The position numbers and the translations under genes were made by a program. Of a stretch of 41,633 bases of DNA, positions 35,440 to 41,633 are shown in pieces. The stretch is taken from positions 1 to 41,633 of the forward strand of contig NZ_CANLXZ010000031.1 in assembly GCF_947495285.1 (NCBI RefSeq), in the 5' to 3' direction. The DNA comes from an uncultured Nonlabens sp. (GTDB taxonomy: Bacteria > Bacteroidota > Bacteroidia > Flavobacteriales > Flavobacteriaceae). The stretch's first letter is position 1; each line of letters opens with the position of its first letter. Under the pieces are notes generated by a model. It saw nothing but the letters and a program-made list of their open reading frames with translations. It was not told the DNA's origin and searched no databases.

Positions 35440-36054
35440 ATGAAAATAATTTGCATAGGTCGTAATTATACAGATCATATAGAGGAGCTAGCAAACCAGC
35501 GCCCAGAAGAACCTGTGGTGTTTTTAAAGCCAGATACTTCTATTTTATTACATAAACAACCGTTTTTTATACCTCCATGGACAGAGGACGTGCACCATGA
35601 GATAGAGATTATCGTTAAGATCAATCGCATAGGGAAACATATAGATCAAAAATTTGCGCATAAATATTACGAAGAAATAGGTCTAGGAATAGATTTTACA
35701 GCTAGAGATGTGCAACAAAATCTTAAAGAAAAGGGACTACCTTGGGAAAAAGCAAAAGCTTTTGACGGAGCAGCGGTAGTCTCTAGAGAGTTTATAAATA
35801 AAAATGAGCTTCCAGAAATGGATAATCTCGATTTCCAATTGTTTAAAAATGGACAATTGCAGCAAGATGGTAATTCCTCTCATATGTTGTGGAAAATCGA
35901 TGAGATTATTAGCCATGTTTCTCAATATTTTACACTTAAGATAGGTGATTTGATCTTTACTGGGACACCTGCTGGTGTTTCAAAAGTTAGGGAAAACGAC
36001 GTTTTAAAAGGTGTTCTTCATGGTAAGGAAATGTTTGATATTAAAGTGAAATGA
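35440..36054 (+). CDS. Fumarylacetoacetate hydrolase (FAH) family protein
   Basis: A 204-residue cytosolic hydrolase or decarboxylase of the FAH superfamily. Metal ligands are visible as Glu54 and Glu56 in 'VHHEIEIIVKI' and Asp85 in 'GLGIDFTARDVQ'. 'PWEKAKAFDGAAVVS' and 'GDLIFTGTPAGVSKV' are the conserved substrate-side motifs. Short single-domain members include acylpyruvases and oxaloacetate decarboxylases (FAHD1 type); which reaction this one performs cannot be told. It starts 3 nt after guaB and overlaps the next gene by ATGA. Confidence 0.9.
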   Translation: MKIICIGRNYTDHIEELANQRPEEPVVFLKPDTSILLHKQPFFIPPWTEDVHHEIEIIVKINRIGKHIDQKFAHKYYEEIGLGIDFTARDVQQNLKEKGLPWEKAKAFDGAAVVSREFINKNELPEMDNLDFQLFKNGQLQQDGNSSHMLWKIDEIISHVSQYFTLKIGDLIFTGTPAGVSKVRENDVLKGVLHGKEMFDIKVK

Positions 36055-36386
36055 AACAAGTATCCTACGATCTAACTAATGTAATCGCTATGTCAGATAA
36101 TGACAGCGACTTTGTAAAACTTATGGTGCATACCTTTATAAAAGATATACCACGCGATCTAGAACGCCTTGCAGTAGCTGTGAGTGAGCAAGATCGTGCT
36201 GGGGTGCATCGTTATGCGCACAGAATAAAGCCGACTCTAGAGTTGTTCGGTATAGAATCATTTAAACATGCTGCTGCCTTAGAATTATGGGGTAAGGGAG
36301 AGTTAGAAAAAGATATTAAAAAAGATTTTTTAATTCTTAATCTAGATTTAAGTGAAATATTAACACAGCTCAAAAGAGATTTTTAA
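36051..36386 (+). CDS. Hpt (histidine phosphotransfer) domain protein
   Basis: A 111-residue helical protein with the Hpt motif 'VHRYAHRIKPTLELFGI'; the phospho-accepting residue is probably His57 in 'AHRIKPTL'. 'FVKLMVHTFIKDIPRDLERLAVAV' forms the usual first helix pair. It should relay phosphate between response-regulator receiver domains in a multistep phosphorelay. No kinase or regulator lies nearby, so its partners are orphan or distant. It overlaps the FAH-family gene by 4 nt and abuts cinA, so it is cotranscribed with metabolic genes. Confidence 0.9.
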   Translation: MKQVSYDLTNVIAMSDNDSDFVKLMVHTFIKDIPRDLERLAVAVSEQDRAGVHRYAHRIKPTLELFGIESFKHAAALELWGKGELEKDIKKDFLILNLDLSEILTQLKRDF

Positions 36387-37643
36387 ATGAAAGCTACTAT
36401 TATAACTATAGGTGATGAGATTCTCATAGGTCAAATTGTGGATACAAATTCAGAATGGATGGCTCAAGAACTTAATAAAATAGGAGTAGAAGTGTATGAG
36501 ATCATTTCTATAAGTGATAATAGAGAGCATATATTGTCCGCTTTTGCAAAAGCAGAATCACAGTCAGATGTAGTGCTTATGACCGGTGGTTTAGGCCCGA
36601 CTAAAGACGATATAACTAAGAAAACAATCTGTGAGTATACAAGTGATGCTCTTGTTCTTAATCAAGATGTTCTAGATCATGTAACGCAATTATTTGCAAA
36701 GTATGTAAAAGATACCATGGTAGAAATGAATAAAGACCAGGCTCTTGTACCTTCTCAGGCTGAGATTATTAAGAACGATTTTGGTACAGCTCCAGGAATG
36801 TGGTTTGAGAAAAGTGGTGTTGTATTTATCTCTATGCCTGGTGTTCCTTTTGAGATGAAGGAGATCATGTTGTCAGGAGTTTTACCTAGATTAAAAGGAA
36901 TGCCTGGATTACCATTTATACATCACAGGACTATTTTAACGGCAGGACAAGGAGAAAGTACCATAGCTACTCGATTAGAAGACTGGGAGAATAATTTACC
37001 AGCATCTATTAAGTTAGCTTATTTACCTAGTTTAGGTACGGTACGTTTAAGGTTAAGCAGCAAGGGATCAGATAAAGATGGTGTTCTTAAGAGCGTAGAT
37101 GAACAAATAAAACAATTGTACTTACTTATTCCAGATATTATCGTCGGAGAAAGTAATGAAGAAGAACTAGTAGATCAAGTAAGTCGTTTATTTAAAGAAC
37201 AGGATAAAAGTCTAGCTACTGCAGAGAGTTGTACTGGCGGTAAAATTGCAAATTTAATTACCGAAATTCCTGGAGCTTCACAATTTTTTAAAGGAAGCAC
37301 GATAACCTATGCTACAGCCTCTAAAGTAGATATATTAGGTATAGACCAGGCTTTGATAGATGAACACTCGGTAGTAAGTCAGGAAGTGGCAGAGGCGATG
37401 GCTGTGGCTGTAAGGAAAAAATTTAAATCTAATTACGCTATTGCGACCACAGGTAACGCTGGTCCTTTAAAAGGTGATAGTGATGCTCCAGTAGGGACTG
37501 TTTACATAGGTTTAGCCACAGAAGATGAGAGTTTTGCATTAAAATTCATGATGGGAAATCATCGTGAAAGAGTGATTCAAAAGACGGTAAATAAGGCATT
37601 TGAACTGCTTCAAAAAGAATTATTTAAAAAGGGTGGTCAATAG
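36387..37643 (+). CDS. cinA: CinA-family protein (NMN deamidase / nucleotide pyrophosphatase)
   Basis: A 418-residue two-domain protein. The N-terminal MoaB/MogA-like domain (COG1058) begins 'ATIITIGDEILIGQIVDTNSEWMAQEL' and includes 'VLMTGGLGPTKDDITKK'; it can hydrolyse ADP-ribose-type substrates in characterised members. The C-terminal PncC domain has 'SLATAESCTGGKIANLITEIPGASQFFKGSTITYA' with the catalytic Ser, and deamidates nicotinamide mononucleotide to recycle pyridine nucleotide. Its start codon directly follows the Hpt stop. A diverged palindrome copy, GCTTTTGCAAAAGC (36540-36553), encodes 'AFAKAE'; both central base changes keep it palindromic. Confidence 0.93.
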   Translation: MKATIITIGDEILIGQIVDTNSEWMAQELNKIGVEVYEIISISDNREHILSAFAKAESQSDVVLMTGGLGPTKDDITKKTICEYTSDALVLNQDVLDHVTQLFAKYVKDTMVEMNKDQALVPSQAEIIKNDFGTAPGMWFEKSGVVFISMPGVPFEMKEIMLSGVLPRLKGMPGLPFIHHRTILTAGQGESTIATRLEDWENNLPASIKLAYLPSLGTVRLRLSSKGSDKDGVLKSVDEQIKQLYLLIPDIIVGESNEEELVDQVSRLFKEQDKSLATAESCTGGKIANLITEIPGASQFFKGSTITYATASKVDILGIDQALIDEHSVVSQEVAEAMAVAVRKKFKSNYAIATTGNAGPLKGDSDAPVGTVYIGLATEDESFALKFMMGNHRERVIQKTVNKAFELLQKELFKKGGQ

Positions 37644-37645
37644 AC

Positions 37646-37676
37646 TTGCGAGATCGAATAATATATCGTTATTTTG
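37646..37676 (+). promoter_or_regulatory. Promoter of the rpmB-rpmG-DUF4295 unit
   Basis: TTG (37646-37648), 20 nt, then TTATTTTG (37669-37676), close to TAnnTTTG. It starts 3 nt after the cinA stop, giving a leader of about 20 nt before ATG 37702. Confidence 0.6.
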
Positions 37677-37701
37677 CATTCCGATTTTAAACAACAATAA
37701 C

Positions 37702-37941
37702 ATGTCTCGAGTTTGTGAACTTACTGGTAAAAGAGCGATGACTGGGAACAACGTTTCTCACGCTATGAATAAAACTAAGCGTAGATTTAACGTTAACCTT
37801 TTCAAGAAGAAATTCTATCTACCTGAAGAAGATAAGTGGATCACTTTAAAAGTATCTACTAGAGCAATAAAAAACATCAACAAGAAAGGAATTACTCAAG
37901 TAATTAAAGAAGCCCGTGCTAAGGGTCTTTATACTAAGTAG
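37702..37941 (+). CDS. rpmB: Ribosomal protein bL28
   Basis: A 79-residue large-subunit protein. The start is ATG 37702 ('MSRVCELTGKRAMTGNNVSHAMNKTKRRFNVNL'), matching the family N-terminus; the frame upstream to 37600 is not part of the gene. 'WITLKVSTRAIKNINKKGI' is the conserved C-terminal segment. It leads rpmG and DUF4295 with gaps of 20 and 8 nt. Confidence 0.97.
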   Translation: MSRVCELTGKRAMTGNNVSHAMNKTKRRFNVNLFKKKFYLPEEDKWITLKVSTRAIKNINKKGITQVIKEARAKGLYTK

Positions 37942-37961
37942 TTTTATAAAAGTTATATAAG

Positions 37962-38147
37962 ATGGCAAAAAGTAAAGGAAATAGAATTCAAGTGATTCTA
38001 CAATGTACAGAGCACAAAGAATCTGGAATGCCAGGTATGTCTCGTTACATAACGACAAAGAATAAGAAGAACACGCCAGATCGTCTTGAAATAAAAAAAT
38101 TCAATCCGGTTTTGAAGCGCATGACTGTTCATAAAGAAATTAAATAA
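37962..38147 (+). CDS. rpmG: Ribosomal protein bL33
   Basis: A 61-residue large-subunit protein with '[17 protein letters not shown]' and '[35 protein letters not shown]', the bL33 pattern. It has a single cysteine (C15) rather than the four of zinc-binding paralogues, so it is the Cys-minus form. Confidence 0.97.
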   Translation: MAKSKGNRIQVILQCTEHKESGMPGMSRYITTKNKKNTPDRLEIKKFNPVLKRMTVHKEIK

Positions 38148-38155
38148 TTTAAGAC

Positions 38156-38308
38156 ATGGCAAAGAAATCCATCGCATCCCTACAAACGGGAAATGTAAGA
38201 TTAACAAAGGCAATCAAAATGGTAAAATCTCCTAAGACTGGAGCTTATACATTTGTAAGTGCTATTATGGCGCCAGATTTAGTAAACGATTTCTTGAATA
38301 AGAAATAA
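38156..38308 (+). CDS. DUF4295 protein, probable Bacteroidota-specific ribosomal protein (bL38-like)
   Basis: A 50-residue basic protein, 'MAKKSIASLQTGNVRLTK' and 'MVKSPKTGAYTFVSAIMAP', matching DUF4295, which always follows rpmB and rpmG in Bacteroidota. As I recall, a protein of this kind, named bL38, was seen in the Flavobacterium johnsoniae ribosome structure; that identity is from memory. It starts 8 nt after rpmG and ends before a terminator. Confidence 0.85.
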   Translation: MAKKSIASLQTGNVRLTKAIKMVKSPKTGAYTFVSAIMAPDLVNDFLNKK

Positions 38309-38325
38309 GTTGGTTATTAAAACGT

Positions 38326-38357
38326 AAAAACGTCTTGCTGAAAAGTAAGACGTTTTT
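38326..38357 (+). terminator. Terminator of the rpmB-rpmG-DUF4295 unit
   Basis: Stem AAAAACGTCTT (38326-38336) and AAGACGTTTTT (38347-38357) with a 10-nt loop, then more T. It lies 17 nt after the DUF4295 stop. Confidence 0.88.
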
Positions 38358-38878
38358 TTATTTTTTACTATTAGTTTTAAAGTAGATTTTATCTTTAAAA
38401 CTTGAAGTGAAATTATAGCACTATTGACAACAAACACTTCTTTGTATAATGTGCTATATGATACCATAATTAATGGTGTTTATTTTTCTCTACTCTCACA
38501 TAAAAATGTGAAGTTCACTTTATAGTTAAAGTGTAGATGTTTTCACGTATAAAGTGGTGCCCTTAGGTCTAGATGTAAATTAATAATATAGCAATTACAC
38601 AGAGACCTTTATTTTTATGTGTACTAATTAGATTTAATGGTCGTGTATTCCAGGGCTTATTTAAAATAATTGAATTAATATATTGTCATAAATACTTAAT
38701 AGTATACCATTTAACAACTATGATTACAGTTGCTTGTGCGTGGAAATAAATCAATTTACATTATATTTTGAGTTCAGTTGTCATAATTTAATATGTAGTT
38801 TCTATTGTAAATCAAGAATTCATTTACTTATAAACATCCTTTAGACCTATCGATAGTCGTTTTTGCGATTAACTTCCC
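38358..38878. other. AT-rich gene-free stretch with tandem hairpins
   Basis: No credible gene. Two adjacent hairpins, CACAT-AAAA-ATGTG (38497-38510) and CACTTTA-TAGT-TAAAGTG (38516-38533), are followed by TATAAAGTG (38548-38556), which could pair instead with CACTTTATA (38516-38524). This is the only clear structure; it may be a small RNA or only AT-rich spacer. Confidence 0.45.
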
Positions 38879-38886
38879 TATTTTTG
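38879..38886 (+). promoter_or_regulatory. -7 box of ftsY
   Basis: TATTTTTG matches TAnnTTTG, 19 nt before ATG 38906. A TTG at 38863-38865 is too close for the usual spacing. Confidence 0.5.
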
Positions 38887-38905
38887 CATTACTTTTAAAC
38901 AAACC

Positions 38906-39859
38906 ATGAGTTTTTTCAAAAAAATATTTTCTAAAGAAAAAAAAGAAACCCTAGACAAAGGGCTGGAAAAGTCTAAAGCCAGCTTTTTTGATAAATTAGG
39001 TAAAGTCGTAGCTGGAAAGTCTACTGTAGATACAGATGTTCTTGATGATCTTGAGGATGTGTTGATCTCTAGTGATGTAGGTGTGGCTACTACAGTAAAA
39101 ATTATAGACCGCATAGAAGCGCGTGTTGCAAGAGATAAATACTTAGGTACACCAGAGCTAGACGGGATCTTACGTGAGGAGATTGCAGGATTAATGAGTG
39201 AGGTAAATCATGGCGACGCCACAGAATTTACCATTCCAGAAACTGACGGTCCGTACGTAATAATGATAGTAGGTGTTAATGGGGTCGGTAAAACCACTAC
39301 TATAGGTAAACTGGCGTATCAACTTAAAAAGGCTGGTAAAAAAGTGGTACTAGGTGCAGGAGACACATTTAGAGCCGCTGCAGTAGATCAACTTGATATC
39401 TGGGCGCAGCGTGTAGGTGTTGAGATCGTTAAACAAGATATGGGTAGTGACCCTGCTAGTGTTGCTTTTGATACTTTACAAAGTGCAGTAGCTCAAAATG
39501 CAGACGTTGTACTTCTTGATACTGCAGGTCGTTTACATAACAAAATCAACCTGATGAATGAGCTTTCTAAAGTAAAGCGCGTCATGCAAAAAATAATACC
39601 TAACGCACCACATGACGTTATGTTAGTGCTAGATGGATCTACTGGGCAAAATGCCTTTGAACAAGCAAAACAGTTTACAGCAACCACTGAGGTAAGTAGT
39701 CTTGCGGTTACAAAACTAGACGGTACCGCAAAGGGCGGTGTAGTGATAGGTATTTCTGACCAGTTTCAAATTCCTGTACGTTATATAGGCGTGGGAGAAG
39801 GTGTAGAAGATTTGCAGGTTTTTAATAAAATAGAATTTGTAGATAGCTTCTTCAATTAG
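38906..39859 (+). CDS. ftsY: Signal recognition particle receptor FtsY
   Basis: A 317-residue SRP GTPase that docks ribosome-nascent chains with the Sec translocon at the inner membrane. The N-terminal A domain is short and basic ('MSFFKKIFSKEKKETLDKGLEKSKASFFDKL'), as in other Bacteroidota. The NG domain shows G1 'GVNGVGKTT' (123-131), 'DTFRAAAVDQL' (153-163), G3 'DTAGRLHNK' (205-213) and 'TKLDGTAKGG'. It has its own promoter and terminator. Confidence 0.97.
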   Translation: MSFFKKIFSKEKKETLDKGLEKSKASFFDKLGKVVAGKSTVDTDVLDDLEDVLISSDVGVATTVKIIDRIEARVARDKYLGTPELDGILREEIAGLMSEVNHGDATEFTIPETDGPYVIMIVGVNGVGKTTTIGKLAYQLKKAGKKVVLGAGDTFRAAAVDQLDIWAQRVGVEIVKQDMGSDPASVAFDTLQSAVAQNADVVLLDTAGRLHNKINLMNELSKVKRVMQKIIPNAPHDVMLVLDGSTGQNAFEQAKQFTATTEVSSLAVTKLDGTAKGGVVIGISDQFQIPVRYIGVGEGVEDLQVFNKIEFVDSFFN

Positions 39860-39881
39860 GATATTAAAAAAATAAGATCTT

Positions 39882-39926
39882 AAACTCTCGTCGATAATTA
39901 ACCTATATCTACGGGAGTTTTATTTT
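39882..39926 (+). terminator. Terminator of ftsY
   Basis: Stem AAACTCTCGT (39882-39891) and ACGGGAGTTT (39911-39920) with one G-U pair, followed by TATTTT. Confidence 0.75.
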
Positions 39927-39941
39927 ATACAATATTATTAA

Positions 39942-41540
39942 ATGATAAAATTTTTATACTTTTTTCCGATCCTTTTTTTGGCATGTAAATCTTCTGATAC
40001 TGGTGTTACATCTTTGAGTAAAGATTTTAATGAATTTAAAGTTTTAGATTCTAAGTATCTGGACAAAGATCAGATTTTTGGTGATTTGTTAGATGAGGTG
40101 ATTAGCTTTCGCGAAAGCGGAAACTTAAAAGATTTAATTCTTGAGAAGAGCATTCCAGAAATTCAAGAAGCCATCGCTAGTGGGCAATTTTCTTATCGTG
40201 ACCTTACTCTATTTTATTTAAAAAGAATTTATAAGTACGATAGAGAAAATAAAAAATCACTTAATTCAGTGATCAGTATCAATCCTAGTGTCTTAAAACA
40301 AGCAGATGCAGCCGACGAAGACCTTGCTTTCTTTAAAGAAAATGGTGTAGAGATAGTTTACCATACTTTGAGAGGTATGCCTATACTACTCAAGGATAAT
40401 ATCAATACTATAGACATGCCTACTACGGCTGGAGCAGCTGTTTTAATAGGTAATCAAACAACTCAAGATGCTACAATAGTAAATAATCTGAAACAAGAAG
40501 GTGCTGTTATTTTGGGTAAAGCAAATTTAAGTGAGTGGGCTTACTTTTTCTGTGGCGACTGTCCTAGTGGATATAGCGCGGTAGGTGGACAGACTTTAAA
40601 TCCATATGGAAGAAGGTCGCTAGATGCAGGTGGTTCTAGTAGTGGTAGTGGTGTAGCCGTTGCTGTAAATTTTGCGGTGGCTGCTATCGGTACAGAGACT
40701 TCTGGGTCTATATTATCACCATCTTCTCAAAATAGTGTGGTAGGTTATAAACCATCTATAGAAGCTTTGAGTGGTTCTGGAATTATCCCTATTTCTAGCT
40801 ACTTAGATACTCCAGGACCTATGACTAAAAATGTTATAGATAATGCGATTTTATCTCAGGCTCTAGGCGTGCCTTTTGAATTAATAGATAGATCGGGAGA
40901 TCATAACTTAGAAAATGCAACAGTAAAAGGTGTGCGTTTTGGTGTATGGACATCTTTTAAAGAAAACCCTTTATATGCACAGGCATTAACAGATTTAGAA
41001 AAAGAAGGTGCGGTTCTTATAGAGTTAGATGATACTAGACCACAATTAGACGGTTTTTTAAAATTGCTTAATCTGGATATGAAGAGAGATTTGCCAGCTT
41101 ATTTTACTAGTCAGTCTCCTGCGCAATACCGCGGTTGGGATGTGAAAACTGTTATGGATTTAAATAAGAAAGACTCGATAAGATCTATGCCTTATGGACA
41201 AAGTTTATTCCAGGGCATTATTGACGAGCCTAGTATGACTGATGCAGAGTTTAGGGAGTTTAAAACCGCTATCACGGCGAGAGCTCAAGAATATTTTGAT
41301 AAATTCATAAAGACCCATGATTTGAATGGTTTTATATCAATTAATAATTACACGGCAGGTGTTGCTGCGGTTGCTTTTTTTCCTGCGATGACAGTTCCTA
41401 TGGGTTATGACGACAAAGGAGAACCTTATGGACTTACTTTTATAGCGCCTAATCAAAAAGATAGATTGCTTTTTCAATGGGCTGCAGTTTATGAGAAAAT
41501 GACTCAGCACAGAGTCATACCTCAGGATTATAAAAACTAG
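39942..41540 (+). CDS. Amidase-signature lipoprotein
   Basis: A 532-residue hydrolase anchored as a lipoprotein (Cys15 in 'LFLACKSS'). The amidase-signature domain starts near residue 70 ('[27 protein letters not shown]'). The Ser-cisSer-Lys triad is visible: Lys151 in 'PILLKDNI', the cis-Ser near 232 in '[10 protein letters not shown]', and the nucleophile Ser256 in '[11 protein letters not shown]'. It resembles secreted amidases of Bacteroidota rather than GatA, which lacks a signal peptide. The natural amide substrate is unknown. A dispersed palindrome encodes 'SFRESGN' at residues 55-61, in the variable stretch before the catalytic domain. About 90 nt after the stop, up to the window end, hold nothing recognised. 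Confidence 0.92.
   Translation: MIKFLYFFPILFLACKSSDTGVTSLSKDFNEFKVLDSKYLDKDQIFGDLLDEVISFRESGNLKDLILEKSIPEIQEAIASGQFSYRDLTLFYLKRIYKYDRENKKSLNSVISINPSVLKQADAADEDLAFFKENGVEIVYHTLRGMPILLKDNINTIDMPTTAGAAVLIGNQTTQDATIVNNLKQEGAVILGKANLSEWAYFFCGDCPSGYSAVGGQTLNPYGRRSLDAGGSSSGSGVAVAVNFAVAAIGTETSGSILSPSSQNSVVGYKPSIEALSGSGIIPISSYLDTPGPMTKNVIDNAILSQALGVPFELIDRSGDHNLENATVKGVRFGVWTSFKENPLYAQALTDLEKEGAVLIELDDTRPQLDGFLKLLNLDMKRDLPAYFTSQSPAQYRGWDVKTVMDLNKKDSIRSMPYGQSLFQGIIDEPSMTDAEFREFKTAITARAQEYFDKFIKTHDLNGFISINNYTAGVAAVAFFPAMTVPMGYDDKGEPYGLTFIAPNQKDRLLFQWAAVYEKMTQHRVIPQDYKN
40105..40118. repeat. Dispersed palindrome GCTTTCGCGAAAGC, copy 8
   Basis: Perfect 14-bp palindrome in the amidase gene, read AGC-TTT-CGC-GAA-AGC (SFRES). 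Confidence 0.9.
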
Positions 41541-41633
41541 GACATGTATTTTAATAATAGAGGTAATCATCTAAATACTTATCTTTAAAGTCAATAAAAA
41601 GGTTTAAATATGGATGTTTTCAAGGGTCAAAAC

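Noticed and set aside
37962..38308. Minus-strand frames of about 70 codons opposite rpmG and DUF4295
   Set aside because: They are shadows of the ribosomal-protein genes; the plus-strand products are unmistakable.

Overview
The window looks like a contiguous piece of a low-GC chromosome from the family Flavobacteriaceae (Bacteroidota). The evidence is the gene content: a T9SS-sorted protease, a Porin_10-type porin, TonB receptors, rpmB-rpmG-DUF4295-ftsY in that order, and a lysyl-tRNA synthetase with a C-terminal extension. Promoters also fit the Bacteroidota pattern TTG-N19/20-TAnnTTTG, and Shine-Dalgarno sequences are mostly absent. Two photolyase/cryptochrome genes suggest a sunlit, probably marine, habitat. 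A Nonlabens- or Dokdonia-like genus is a guess. I see no phage, insertion sequence, CRISPR array, rRNA or tRNA.

Layout. 0.1-2.7 kb: a large secreted repeat protein (minus). 2.9-6.3 kb: a plus-strand cluster with a frameshifted HExxH gene, a PLP enzyme, a glucosaminidase-LysM lipoprotein and hemL. 6.3-9.9 kb (minus): a decayed small secreted gene, a Spy/LTXXQ-like protein, an OmpH/Skp-like lipoprotein and lysS. 10-13.8 kb: a YqaE-type peptide, lipB, a FecA-like receptor with a doubled operator-like repeat, and a YegP-like protein. 14.2-18.7 kb: a methyltransferase and a multidomain subtilase. 18.8-23.4 kb: a light-damage cluster (flavin reductase-like protein, DUF2256, cryptochrome DASH, Fe-S photolyase) followed by two small envelope genes. 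23.5-26.9 kb (minus): a probable metal-uptake operon of a His/Cys-rich small protein, a TonB receptor and a lipoprotein, with a long rod-like inverted repeat upstream. 27.5-33.8 kb: porin and rnhB (divergent), a large lipoprotein, topoisomerase IB. 33.9-37.6 kb: the tightly packed guaB-FAH-Hpt-cinA operon. 37.7-41.5 kb: rpmB, rpmG, DUF4295, ftsY and an amidase lipoprotein.

Most genes are housekeeping or envelope functions. The most unusual features are not genes. A 14-bp perfect palindrome, GCTTTCGCGAAAGC, occurs eight times, seven of them inside genes and in all three reading frames. Several genes have a -7 box only 3-4 nt before the start codon, which predicts leaderless mRNAs. A roughly 200-bp gene-free imperfect inverted repeat sits ahead of the metal operon. 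Two genes are broken at homopolymer runs. I did not find a complete, clearly new multi-gene system; the metal operon and the palindrome family are the best candidates for follow-up.
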